Positions 16,626 to 27,234 of a stretch of DNA of 27,277 bases are shown one piece after another. Source of the stretch: CAJXJP01 sp963926055 (GTDB taxonomy: Bacteria > Patescibacteriota > Gracilibacteria > BD1-5 > UBA6164). Below the pieces are notes generated by a model, which worked only from the letters and a program-made list of their open reading frames with translations, did no database searches and was not told where the DNA came from. Every line of letters begins with the position of its first letter. The first letter of the stretch is position 1. Where the stretch lies: positions 1-27,277 of the forward strand of contig CAWUVK010000011.1 of NCBI GenBank assembly GCA_963926055.1. The letters are read 5' to 3'. A program made the translations under genes and the position numbers.

Positions 16626-17066
16626 ATGTTTCAATATATTTTGAATAACAAGCCAAGTTTTGAGATAGATAAAAAAGTCATTGACAATATATTTAAAAAT
16701 ATATCTGATAATATTTCAGAAAATCAAAATGGGACACTCACGATTGTATTTTTAGATGACGATAGTATACAAAACTTGAACAAAACATATAGGGGTATTG
16801 ATAAAACTACGGATGTTTTAAGTTTTCACTATTATGATGATTTTTCATCTTTATCTCCAGAAGATATTGCTGGAGAAATCATTTTATCTGAAACTAAAAT
16901 TTTGGCTCAAGCAAAAGAATACTGACTCTGAAATCAAAAAGAATTTTATAAACTTCTTATTCATTCTATTTTACATATTTTATGATACGATCACGAGCAA
17001 GACCATGATTATGAGATAATGCAAGCAAAAGAAAGCCTTATTTGGCAAGAAGTATTTGGAAAATAG
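16626..17066 (+). CDS. ybeY: Endoribonuclease YbeY
   Basis: A 146-aa zinc metalloprotein for 16S rRNA 3' end maturation and ribosome quality control. The zinc motif HSILHILGYDH supplies His113, His117 and His123 in the family H-x3-H-x5-H spacing, and its Gly is TGA. Upstream sequence YRGIDKTTDVLSF and GEIILS are the other family landmarks (N-K-x-Y-R-x-x-D-x-x-T-D-V-L-S-F, G-D/E-I-x-I). Length is normal. First gene after the palindromic promoter; the ATG follows an A-rich leader with no SD. Confidence 0.96.
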
Positions 17067-17121
17067 AAGAAAATTATTAAAATTAAACAAAATAAATTTA
17101 TTCTTTTTTTTACAATAAAAA

Positions 17122-17538
17122 ATGCAATATAAAATTCCCGTTCAAATAGAAAATGAGGATCCAATTATCTTATGACTTTCTCTTCGTCAATTAATTATTT
17201 TAATGGTTTGATGAGGTATTTCATATCAAATATTTATTTGAGTTTCTCAAAGTCTTGGCCAAGAAATTGCCTTACTTTTAGCTGTATTTATCTTTGGTTT
17301 TACTCTACTAGTTGCTTTATTTAAACATTCTTGAATGACTTTTATTCCATTTATTTTAGCTTTTTTAAGATATAATGGAACTGGGACTGAGAGAAGGTGG
17401 GAAAAATGAGTAGATAGTTACCAACCAATTGATATTTGATTTATTTCTCTGGATAATCAGAAAAAAGATAAAGAAATCGATTTTAAATCAAAACTTGATA
17501 AAATAAATCATCTTGAAGATAAACTCAATAAACTTTAG
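17122..17538 (+). CDS. PrgI-family membrane protein (type IV secretion component)
   Basis: A 138-aa protein. The N-terminus (MQYKIPVQIENEDPIILGLS) and the following SLRQLIILMVGGG helix are typical of the PrgI family, small two-helix inner-membrane proteins encoded beside VirB4/TraC in conjugative and CPR type IV secretion loci and comparable to VirB3. Helices lie at about residues 22-42 and 48-70. A soluble Lys/Asp-rich tail follows, ending in a likely coiled coil (KLDKINHLEDKLNKL). Glycines at 29-31 include TGA. The TraC-like gene starts 17 bases later and a VirB2-like pilin follows, confirming the context. Confidence 0.82.
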
Positions 17539-17555
17539 TCATTAAACTTTCAACC

Positions 17556-18269
17556 GTGTCTGTAAAACAAAAAAAACAATCAATTGCTGATAGCTCAACA
17601 ACTCGTTATCTCCCATTTTCTCAAATCAAAGATAATGTGGTGATTATGAAAGATGGCAGCGCAAGAGTAATAATGAGATGTAGTACTATAAATTTTCTAC
17701 TTAAAAACACTCAAGAACAAGATTCTATCATTATGAGTTTTCAAAGATTTCTGAATTCTCTAGATTTCCCTATTCAAATTTTGATTCGTTCAACAAAATT
17801 AGATATTGATTCATATTTATGAAAACTTAATGAAAAAGCATTACAACAAAAAAATGAATTATTACAAAATCAAACTTATGAATATATAGAATATTTAAAA
17901 AAATTGATTGAAGTAGCTCAAATAATGAAAAAAGATTTTTATATTGTCATTCCTTATGATAATGAAGAAAATAAAAGTGTAAAAGATACAAGTTTTTTTG
18001 GTGCTATAAAACAATTTAAGGAAACTGTTTTTGATAGTTGAGTCACAACACTTAAATTAAAGTCTCAAATTAGAAATTTTCAAAAAGCAAAAAAATGATT
18101 AGCTAGTCGTTCAAACGGAGTAAAAACTGGTTTAGAAAACATTTGAATCCGTGCTGACGTTATTGAAAAAAATGAACTTATTGCATTTTTAACGGATTAT
18201 TATAACCCTTCTTTAAATAACTTTACTCCTTTTAAACAAGGAGTTGATACTATGGATTTTGTAGCTTAA
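17556..18269 (+). CDS. TraC/VirB4 N-terminal-like protein without ATPase domain
   Basis: A 237-aa protein, GTG start chosen as the first conventional start after the preceding stop. The opening, TTRYLPFSQIKDNVVIMKDG ... RVIMRCSTINFLL, matches the N-terminal region of TraC/VirB4 proteins. These normally continue into an AAA+ ATPase that powers type IV secretion. Here the gene ends in TAA soon after a helical central part and FLTDYYNPS (a typical boundary phrase, Y-x-x-x-NP), with no Walker A or B. The ATPase must be a separate gene elsewhere, or this is a specialised subunit. The gene is intact, not frameshifted: the next gene begins 11 bases later. Confidence 0.75.
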
Positions 18270-18280
18270 CCATAAAAAAT

Positions 18281-18649
18281 ATGAAACATTTTATTTACAC
18301 ATTTTTGATTTTAGCGTTTACTGCGGGAAATACTTTTGCCAATGATCTATGAATTTTATGATCAAATAGCTGTAATGTAACAAAAAATAATTTACGTACT
18401 TGAAGCGTAGATATTGCAAGTATTCCTTGTTTAATCCAATCAACAACAAATTTTTTACTTTGAGTTGCCGGGACAATTTCTGTTATTTTTATTATCATTT
18501 GAGCGTATCAAATATTATTTGGTTCTTTGACACAAAACACAACGAAATGAAAAGATACTATTATTAGTGCTTTAATTGGTTTTGGTCTGGCTTCACTGAG
18601 TTGGTTTATAATAAAATTAGTGATAGATAATTTTTCTAGTATTTCTTAA
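18281..18649 (+). CDS. VirB2/TrbC-like pilin subunit
   Basis: A 122-aa small membrane protein. A signal peptide (MKHFIYTFLILAFTAGNTFA) is followed by a short exported loop with two cysteines (SCNVT and IPCLIQ), then two hydrophobic helices at about 57-80 and 93-116 with a polar turn containing KGKDTI. This is the standard plan of VirB2/TrbC pilins, the subunits of conjugative-type pili. Several glycines are TGA. Position directly after PrgI and TraC-like genes supports the call. Confidence 0.78.
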
Positions 18650-18659
18650 TCATAAAAAT

Positions 18660-19121
18660 ATGAGTAATATTTTATACTCTTGGAAATTTGAGGATAAAAA
18701 AAATAGATCTCAATTATGGTATATAATTGCGTTTTCCATAGTTATTTGACTAGCAGTTTGGTGATTTCTTACAAAACAGTACGGAATGAGTTTTATCGTA
18801 TTATTATTAAGTGGATTGATGATATTCGTCGAAAATAATTCTGAAGATATTATTGAAGCAAAAATTTCAGATATGTGAATCTACGTATGAGAAAGTTTTT
18901 ACGACTTTGAATCTATTGCAAAATATTCTACCGCATATCAATGAGACAATGCATTGTTTATAAGAATTTATCTCAAAAGAAAATGAGTAGCTGTTTTAGA
19001 TATAAAATTAGATAACCAAATACTTTGAGATATTCAACATACACTTGATCAATATATAGAAAATTCTTGAAAAACAGAATTATCTCAAACTGATAAAATT
19101 ATTCGTCTGCTAAATTTATAA
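18660..19121 (+). CDS. Two-helix membrane protein with PH-like cytoplasmic domain
   Basis: A 153-aa protein: short N-terminus (YSWKFEDKKN), helices at about 20-37 and 43-58, then a soluble domain beginning ISDMGIYVGESFYDFESIAK and continuing in short strands (LFIRIYLKRKG, VAVLDIKLD) with a C-terminal helix. This arrangement is that of bacterial proteins in which a PH-like domain follows two helices. No precise family assigned. It sits in the secretion operon 10 bases after the pilin gene and may be an accessory membrane part. Confidence 0.65.
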
Positions 19122-19123
19122 TT

Positions 19124-19525
19124 ATGAAATTAATATTTTCTATTCTCATAAATGCTCTTATTCTATGGGCATTAGCATATTTTTTATCTGGCAATGAGCT
19201 CGTTGATTCAGGAATAATTCTTCCAGAAGCAACTTGAGATCAATATAAAACATTTATAGTTTGAGGGTTTTTACTTTGAATTATAAATATTACGATTCGT
19301 CCAATTTTAAACATTTTATCGCTTCCATTTTATTTAATATTTTTTGGATTAGTGGTATTTATTGTAAATGGAGTTATTTTAAAACTTCTCACCTATATTA
19401 TGAGTGTGATTTTAATAATTCCATGAGTGAAATTTGAATTTGCAACTACCGTAGATTTTGTAATTGCTGTTGCAATTTTTACGATTTTGAATATGGTTTA
19501 TTCATTATTATTTTTTAAACGTTAA
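19124..19525 (+). CDS. Phage holin family 4-type membrane protein
   Basis: A 133-aa protein with four helices. The segment GIINITIRPILNILSLPFYL is the hallmark of the Phage_holin_4_2 family (N-x-x-x-R-P-x-L-x-x-x-x-x-P). Despite the name, these are widespread chromosomal membrane proteins of unknown role and are not evidence of a prophage; no phage genes are near. The first helix follows MKLIFSILINALILWALAYF. Start two bases after the preceding stop, and secG follows two bases after this one. Confidence 0.85.
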
Positions 19526-19527
19526 AT

Positions 19528-19746
19528 ATGTTAGATACATTACAATTTACAATGGTTATTATTTCAGTATTACTTATTTTTGTAGTACTTATTCAAAATA
19601 AAAACGTATCTTTAAACCTTACTTCTATGAGTGGTGGAATGGGAGAAAACGTAAAAAGAGGACCTGAAAAAGTTTTAGACGTAACTACAAAAGTACTTGG
19701 GACAATTTTCATTCTCAATGCTGTTGCTCTTTTCTTAATTGGATAA
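19528..19746 (+). CDS. secG: Preprotein translocase subunit SecG
   Basis: A 72-aa protein of the SecYEG channel. Two helices (residues ~7-24 and ~52-70) flank the conserved cytoplasmic loop SLNLTSMSGGMGENVKRGPE, ending with EKVLDVTTKVLG. Matches SecG in length and order. All its glycines are GGN, so this ORF is complete in either code. Co-transcribed with the secretion-related genes; all their exported products depend on Sec. Confidence 0.92.
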   Translation: MLDTLQFTMVIISVLLIFVVLIQNKNVSLNLTSMSGGMGENVKRGPEKVLDVTTKVLGTIFILNAVALFLIG

Positions 19747-19767
19747 TCTAAATAATAAATTCTTATT

Positions 19768-21996
19768 ATGGTACTAGAACAAAAAAATCAGGAATCGAGA
19801 GGACCCAAACTAAAAAAATACTTATTTTTAATAAGTATTCTCTTTTTTCTTATAACTTGAAGTCATTTAGGTTATAAATATCTCTATAGTGATGCAAAAA
19901 TGTATCCTTTAGAGTGAGGAACTATATCAGAATGACTTATAGGTAATTTTCCAAGTCTCAATCCATTAGAACCACTTTCTGGTAATAATGGATATTTTAT
20001 GGAACTTTTATATCGTAGCATACATTCCTATGATCAAAATAATGGAAAAATAAGTTCAGATATTGCGAGCTGTGATACAAGTTCTCTCTGAAAAATAGAA
20101 TGTTTTGTTGAAGAATGAATTTATTGGTCAAATGGAGAAGAAGTAACTGTTGATGATATTTATGCAACCTATAGTTTACTTAAAGAATCTCAAATAAATC
20201 CAATTATTTCTAATTTATTAAGTGGGACTACTATTGTAAAAAAAGAAAATTCAATAGTATTTGAAAATAACAATGAAGATATAAATTTTTTAAATATATT
20301 TTTTCAACCAATTGTTCCAAAATCAACTCTAGATAATATTGGGAAAGAAAATCTTGGAGGGAATTTTTCAGCTATATGACAAATATATTCAGGAAAGTTT
20401 AAAATTACAAATGTTCAACAAGATAATTCTCTTGGGATTACTAAATTTATTTTAGAAAAAAATGAACATTATAAAAATAATCCTATTGCGATTAATCAAT
20501 TAGTGATAAAAATGTTTCCTGATACAAATACATTTAATAAAAATAAAGAAACAATAAATGTATTTCAAGATGATAATCATTTACTTTGAACCAGTGTTCC
20601 AAGATTTGAAATCCAAGAATATACTCTTCCTCAGCAAGTTTCTTTATATCTCAATAAAAAAACTCTTCCAGATAATGATTTTAGATCATTTTTACTCCAT
20701 AGTATCTCTCGTGAAAATTTATTGACTCACCTATGAGAAAATACAGTAAAACCCGTTGAAAATCCATATTTTAGTGATGTTTCTATTGGAAAAGAACCAG
20801 AAAATAAAAACTATGAAAATATACTTTCTCGTTACTGATATTACAAAAAATCGAAACTTATTTCTGATATTATTCCAGATGAAGCAGAGGAAAGTTTATA
20901 TTCTGGAGAAGTAACTCCAGATGAACTTCCAGAAGAAAAATCATTTGATGAATTTCAAAAAGATTCTGAAACTATTACTTCTCCTGGATATGTAGAAAAA
21001 TATAACTTTATAACTCAAGATGACATTTTACTCACTTGAAAAACTACCTCTTGAGTAGAAGCGGTATTTATAAATGATTATAAATTACAAGGATTTACAT
21101 CTGGAGATGATAAATTTTATTATAGACTACGTGAATCTTTTGATTCTCTAAAACCATGAAGAAATGATTATATTATATATTTTCAGAAAAATGGTAAAAA
21201 AGAAGCAATTGAAGAAATCACTTTTCTTTATAATACATCAAACTCTCAACTAGAAAAAGAAAAAGAAATTCTACTCAATGAGTTATATAAAGATAAAATT
21301 CAAAAAGAAAAAGAAAATAAAAAAGAAGAAATAGAAAATAAACCTGATATTACAAAAGAAAGATTAGAAAAAATTTGAGCTCTTGATGATAATTTTTATT
21401 ATAATTCAGACTTACAAAAACTCACTCTAAATCTCTATTATGTAGCAACAGACAAAAATCTTGAAAAAACTTCTTTGTTTATAAAAAATACTTTAGAAAC
21501 CAATGGTATTGGTATAGAAATACATCCAATCACGCTCAATTCATTAATTAAAATATTATCACAAAAAGATAATTATGATATGATTTTAGCAGGAATTAAC
21601 CTTGGATATTTTCCACAAAATATTTTTCCTTATTTTCATTCTAGTCAAGTAGAAACTGGGTATAATTTCACAAATATTAAAAAAACTTCTTTGGATATAT
21701 TTCTCGAAGATCTCAAATCAGATATTTATACTAGCGAAGAACAAACAGAAATTGAAAATAAAATCCTAAATATTTTACAAGAAGAACAAGTAGTCAAAAC
21801 ACTCTATTCTCCAATTGAATATCTCATGGTAGATAAAAGTATTAAAAATACTCCTTTTCCTGAACAACTCGCACATAAAAATCTCAGAAACTATTTATAT
21901 GATAGACTCTATACAAACGAAAAAAAAGTAATGAATCTAGAAAATAAAAATTTTATCAACTACATAAAATATTTATCACAAAAAATTTATGAATAA
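19768..21996 (+). CDS. Family 5 extracellular solute-binding protein with an inserted segment
   Basis: A 742-aa protein. A membrane anchor (residues ~18-36, no lipobox Cys) precedes a periplasmic-binding fold of the peptide/nickel type: GTISEGLIGNFPSLNPL, YWSNGEEVTVDDIYATYSLL and FKITNVQQDNS are the usual first-lobe landmarks. The fold is interrupted at about residues 370-550 by an acidic linker, an Ig-like stretch (~411-470, containing LLTGKTTSGVEAVFINDYKL) and a Lys/Glu-rich coiled coil (~490-535). It then resumes with LTLNLYYVATDKNLEKTSLF and the C-terminal lobe. No ABC permease or ATPase genes are adjacent. It may recruit peptides for an importer encoded elsewhere, or have become a surface scaffold. 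Confidence 0.8.
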
Positions 21997-22897
21997 TCTC
22001 CTAAAAGATAAAATTATTTTACCAGGATGGAATATAGTAAAAGATAATACTTCATTAAAAAAGTATTATCTTTTTCCTTGAATTCTCTCTATAATTTTTC
22101 TTACATTTTTATTAGTTTACCAAAGTATTTATACATACGTAGAAGTATTTGGTAAAAAAGAAGAAGCTCTTGTATTGATATTAGATTTTTTTCATTCTCA
22201 ATATATATTTGAACTCGCCATAGCTGCTATAATATTTTTGATAATCTATTTTCTCACTCTCCCTATGTTTGAATGAGGATTAATACACTATATTCAACAT
22301 AAAGATAATCAAGAAGAAATTAGATGAAGCGAAGCGTTTTGAATGTGAATGTACAAATTTTTTCCAATATTTGAATACAATAATATATTTAGTCAGTTTA
22401 AATTTATCAGTATTCTCAATGCATTCTTATTTGTTATACGTTTTGTTTGAATACAATATATTGAAATACTTACTGTTATATTTGTTATACTCCTATTTTT
22501 ATCAATTATTGTAAATGTACTATTTGTATATTCTAAATACTTCATAGTTTTAGAAAATCTAAGTGTATTTACTGCCATAGGAAAATCATCAAAACTCGCA
22601 ATATTAAACTTTTCAGATACAACAAAACTTTATTTACTGGTATTCATACTCAATATTAGAGTGATATTTAATTTTGCTATATTTTTATTCTTTCCAATTT
22701 TAATATCTGCAGCAATTATATTTATAAGTTCACAAATATTTTTATATATCGCTGTATGAATTATTTCAATTCTCTTTATAATAGCAATTTATATTTTATG
22801 ATATTTAACAGCTGTTTTAGAAGTTTTTAAAACATCTCTATGGTATTTTGCATATAAAGAATGAAAAATTAAATTAAAAAAAATCGAAGATGATTAA
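21989..22897 (+). CDS. Polytopic membrane protein of unknown function
   Basis: A 302-aa protein whose ATG overlaps the stop of the solute-binding protein by 8 bases, implying coupled translation. N-terminus MNNLLKDKIILPGWNIVKDN, then about six hydrophobic helices. A polar loop (EEIRGSEAFGMGMYKFFPIF) near residue 120 looks like the signature turn seen in DUF4013-like proteins but is not a secure match. Several TGA glycines. It lacks the EAA loop of ABC permeases, so I do not call it one. Last gene of the operon. Confidence 0.72.
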
Positions 22898-22910
22898 TCT
22901 TCGATTTTTT
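22880..22910. terminator. Terminator of the ybeY-secretion operon
   Basis: ATCGAAGAT-GATTA-ATCTTCGAT followed by six or more T, with A run before. The stem includes the stop codon of the 302-aa gene. On the other strand it serves the convergent isomerase-like gene. Confidence 0.9.
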
Positions 22911-23680
22911 TATTTATAATGTAAGAAATGTTTTTCATAATATCATCTCGCAAATTCTAGGTTTTGAACTACCCTTTCTTCATTTCCAGCTCCAAGTTCA
23001 GTAGGTTTAATTTTTAGAGTAATAAATCCATTATATCCTGAAGTTTTTAATTTATAGAAAAAACTTTCTAATGGTAAATATGAAATTCCCCCTCCTGCTC
23101 ATCCAGGTAATACTCAATGTTGAGATCAATGTTTATCACTTAAGAAAATATTTTTTAAACTACTTCCTAATAATTTTTGAGCTTTTAAAATATCATATCC
23201 ACTTGAACTATCAAGTGCTCAAAGATCAAGAGTTGTTTCTCACGTGAGTCTTTTTATTTCTACTAATGCAGTATTTTTATATTCTGGAATAATAAAAAAT
23301 ATAAATTTAGGATCTACATTTTGAATAGAAATTGATAAATGTGTATCTCTTTTTACCTTTAAAAGATAACGAGAATACCAATTTGTATTTTTATCAGAAA
23401 AATGTGGTGGAGAAAAGTTTAATACTTGTGCTTTAACTTTACTCGCAATTTGAACAATCTTATCTACCTTTTTTTCATTCATTCATTTAGAAGGAGCAGT
23501 AATAGATAAAATAGGCAAATCAAAAGAATCAGAAAGATATTTTAAGTAATCCTCATCCCATAAATCATGTTGAACACTATTGAGTGAAATATCGAGTCCA
23601 TCAAAACCTGATTTTTTCGCAAAATCAAATATTCTATGAATCCCATATCAATGCAATGATGAAGTTGATAGTAATAACAC
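22910..23680 (-). CDS. Sugar-phosphate isomerase/epimerase-like TIM-barrel protein
   Basis: A 256-aa protein. The beginning, LSTSSLHGYGIHRIFDFAKK followed by SGFDGLDISL, is typical of the AP-endonuclease-2 / xylose-isomerase-like TIM barrel family. Later come PILSITAPSKG, LNFSPPHF, NIFLSDKHGSQHGVLPGGAG (the metal-binding Asp-x-His region) and SGYNGFITLKIKP with the closing strand. A start upstream is blocked by a TAA; GTG at 23680 is the first usable start and places the first strand correctly. The C-terminus is complete. Substrate unknown. Expected divalent metal enzyme on sugar phosphates. Confidence 0.8.
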
Positions 23681-23800
23681 GGTTGCGATAAGTTACAATA
23701 ATAAATCTGTTCTTATTTTAACACAAAAAAACATACAAAGCAAAAAAAAGTAAATATATGGGTTGCAGAAAGTAAAAATTATTATTTAAATAAAATATAA

Positions 23801-23841
23801 AAATAATCCCGTGAATATCAAATATATTCCCGGGATTATTT
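23801..23841 (-). terminator. Terminator of the restriction-modification gene
   Basis: AAATAATCCCG ... CGGGATTATTT, 11 bp, with an inner GAATAT/ATATTC helix. It lies 9 bases beyond the gene's stop and is followed by T-rich sequence on the minus strand. The remaining bases to 23680 hold nothing I can identify. Confidence 0.8.
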
Positions 23842-23849
23842 GTCTTTGA

Positions 23850-26800
23850 TTATATTACATAAATATTTTCTATATCTTCCATAATTCTCACCGTTTCTTT
23901 TAAACATAAAATTATTTTACTGTAATGTAAAATATCTTCATAATTTAATTCTCTGCCTTTTCTATCTTTCAGCCATTTTTGTGCTGGTTGATATCCTCCG
24001 ATATGAAATTCCCAAACATTTTGTGGAACTCCATCAAAATATTGTTCATCGTTTATAAAAACTTTTTCATCAGCATATTTTATTTTTCCAACTTCATTAT
24101 TTCCATCGATTGGGTAATTGGTAATAAAATTCTTTGGAATCAGATTTTCATTTTCCATCAAGTGGAAACTTCTGAGTTCTCTTCAAAGTTGCACCAATTC
24201 AAAAAATACTTTTTTATCTACATCAAACGGAACTTTTGGAAAATCAATTTTTAAGAATTCTTTGTATGTTTCTCTATAGCTTTTTGAATGTAAAACAGCA
24301 TAAATATAATCAAATAAATCTTCCGGAGAAAAATCTTTTTCTAGTTTCATTTTTAATTTTTTCTCAATTTTTCCAATTATTTCCATATTAAAGTTCGGAA
24401 CTTTTTCTGGAATATTTTCATCGAGTAAATGTTCTTTTTGTTCGTTGTAAATGTAGAGTGGGATATTAATTGCATTACTAGCTGTTTTAGGTGAAAGAAA
24501 TATCACTTCAGAAATCGTATTAGTAACAAATGAGTGATTAAAATCTTTATCCCTGAATGCTTTTGTAACTAAAAGTCATAAATTATCTCTTCAAACAAAA
24601 TGACTCGTTACTTTTCATCTTGTTCTCCAAATGAAGTTTTTATCAAAATAAGTATATCTATTATCAAATGGTCTGTAAGAAATTTTTTCTAATTTATTAG
24701 TATCAAAATTATTTATTTTTCAATTTTCTAAACTTTCATATATCCATTTAGAATAATTTTTTCATAATGAATATTTTTTATCAAAATTTTCTTTGCTTAT
24801 ATTATTATTTATAAATTCAGAAACTCTATTATTAATAATTTCTTTATTTTCTCAAATAATATAATTATCTCACATAGTAACAATTCACGTAACATTTTCA
24901 TTAAAAATACTATTTAGAGAAAATCATTTATTATATTTTTCTTCTCATTCAAAATCTTTTTCAACGAAAAAATAATGTGGTGCTACTGGATTTATTTTTT
25001 TCCATTGAACTGTATTAAAGTCTGAATTCCATAATTTTTCATATTTATCTTGCCTTTTTCATAAATGATCAAAACTATAAATATCTGCTAATTCTCATTT
25101 TTTCTTTTTACCATTTTTTATTCAAAAAATAATATTAACTCAAACCATGATATCAAAAACATTTTGATCTGCTTTTCCATCTAATGAAATTTCTTTTTTC
25201 TTCGAATTTCCATGTAAATCATAAATATAAATAGCATCAAATGTTTGAAGTAATTTCCATCTCATTCATCTAAATGTAGGATTATCTAAATATCAATTAT
25301 TAGATATATATGCTAAAATTCATTCTCAATTTTTTTCTATATATTGTTCTCAATATTTTATAAATTTTACATAATCATCATTTAACCAATGTTTTCTTTC
25401 TTTTAATTTCTCTTTACCTCCAGGTTCTTTTTTATAATCTTCTATAAGATTTTGAATCCAATCTGAATTATTCATAGATGAACCACTATATGGTGGATTT
25501 CCGATAATTGTCATTATTGGCATATTTTTCTTGATGTGGCTCGCTTCTTGAGCTTCTTGCGAAAGCCAGTTTGCAAAAAGAGTTCCTGTGTCTTCGTGGT
25601 CTTCTTCGAGGGAGTTTGTTAGATAAATTCCGAGTCTTTGTTGGTCTTCGTTTTTGTATCCTGTTGATTGAAGAGTTAAGTCGAGTTTGAGATGAGCCAT
25701 AGCGTATGAAGCCATCATTATTTCGAAACCGTGCAGTCTTGGGAGGAGGTTTTCATCAACATATGATTTCCAGATTCCAGTCATTCCTTTGAATCTCGAT
25801 TCATAAACATATTTTACGATATCATTGAGAAAAGTTCCCGTTCCAGTTGCTGGGTCGAGTATTTGAACTTTATGAACTTCTTTTTTTGTTTTTTTCAGTT
25901 TTCCTGTCCTTTTATTTACTTCTTGAGAATCAACTTCTATTTCTATTTTTGAAGTATCTGCAATTCAATCTGATAAATTAAATTCATTTTTGAGAATGTA
26001 ATCAACTCCACGAATCATAAAATTCACCACTGGTTCAGGTGTATAATATACTCATTTTGCTTTTCTCAGCTTTGCATCATAACTTCACAGGAAATCTTCA
26101 TAAAAATGAATAATTGGGTCATTTCTCGCAGTAGTTTTTCCATATCAGTCGAGTAATTTTTTCACATCACATGCTAAAAATATTTCGATTAAATCATCAA
26201 CAATCCATTCAATTCATTTATCTAAATCATCTCTCAACGATTGAAAAAATCTTTTCAGAAATGGATTTGATTTTGGAAGTAATCTCGCAGCTTCATCTCT
26301 ATCAAAAGTTTCAAGAGTTGGGTCGTGTAGACGAGCTGTAAATAATCCATAGGTAATAGTTTGTGCATAAATATCTGCAAAACCTTCTTCATCTAAATCA
26401 TGAACAAGAGTTTTTTTGAAAATTTCAAATTGATTATGGATTTCAGTTTTTCTTTCTTTATTATTGAGTAATCATAAATAAATAGCTCTTTTTATCATTC
26501 TCGCTTTCCCTGCCATTATTACAGCAAGTTTTTTTGATGAAGTGATAGTTTGTGTTTTGAAAGTCAGAAAATTTTTAAGTAACATTTCTAATTTTTCAAA
26601 TTCTCATGATATTGGAACAATTTTATTATTTAATAAATCTGCAATTTTTACACTCTCTACTAATTCTGCATTTCTATAAAAACGAAATTCGATATAATCT
26701 GTATGAATAAAATTATATCCGAGTTCTCAGTCAAAGTATTTATGAATTTGATCTTGATTTTTTTTATCATCTAAAATATTTGGGAGAATATCTTTTGCTT

Positions 26801-27002
26801 CTAAATACCCTCTTGGAATATTTTTATTACAAGTGACTATAAAATCCGGAGCGCCACAAGAAACTCTCGCTGGCTCGTTAGTTGCCAAAATATTAGGATT
26901 TATTGATTCTAATAATTCCTTTATTGCTGGTCTATAACTATGTTCCCTCGCTCTACCAGTATTAAATTCTTTTGTAATATTTTCTAAATATTTTTGAATC
27001 AT
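23850..27002 (-). CDS. Type IIG (type ISP-like) restriction-modification enzyme, single chain
   Basis: A 1050-aa protein. Near the N-terminus APDFIV (Asp53) and GYLEAKD (Glu68, Lys70) form a PD-(D/E)xK nuclease core. A helical region follows. Then come the adenine-methylase motifs: KGVYYTPEPVVNFMIRGVD, ILDPATGTGTF (motif I, SAM, ~380-392) and IIGNPPYSGS (motif IV NPPY, ~500). The C-terminal part (SYRPFDNRYTYFD, IWRTRGKVTSHFV) is the target-recognition domain seen in type ISP and Eco57I-like enzymes. No helicase motifs lie between nuclease and methylase, unlike the larger translocating type ISP enzymes. So nuclease, methylase and specificity are in one chain and no partner gene is needed. About a dozen or more TGA glycines; intact with no standard-code stops. 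Confidence 0.88.
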
Positions 27003-27177
27003 TTTTTATATGTTGAATAGAATAATTATTATTACTTATTATAATAAAATTCAAGAATAACTAAAATATAAAAATAAAAAACTTATAAATAATATCTAAT
27101 TATAAGACGAACAATCAGTTACCAGAAAAATATTAGAAAAAAAAGAATAAAATTTATCAGTTAAAAACAAGACAAAT

Positions 27178-27231
27178 AAAAAATCTTTTCAAACTAACTA
27201 CAAATAAGTAGATAATCTAAAAAGATTTTTC
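27178..27231 (-). terminator. Terminator after tRNA-Val
   Basis: AAAAAATCTTTT (27178-27189) pairs with AAAAGATTTTT (27220-27230), with a small inner CTAC/GTAG hairpin. On the minus strand the T-run lies directly downstream of the tRNA. Bases 27003-27177, before the restriction-modification gene, show a TATAAT-like box near 27040 and nothing else. Confidence 0.65.
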
Positions 27232-27234
27232 AAA

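Noticed and set aside
17122..18649. Integrative conjugative element
   Set aside because: No relaxase, coupling protein, integrase or flanking repeats; the genes sit within an operon of core genes (ybeY, secG).
19124..19525. Prophage remnant because of a holin-family protein
   Set aside because: This family is common in bacterial chromosomes, and no lysin, terminase or capsid gene is near.
249..27002. TGA read as tryptophan (code 4, Mycoplasma-like)
   Set aside because: TGA positions are conserved glycines (GRGP, LGYDH, GYGVAP) and TGG serves for Trp elsewhere in the same proteins.
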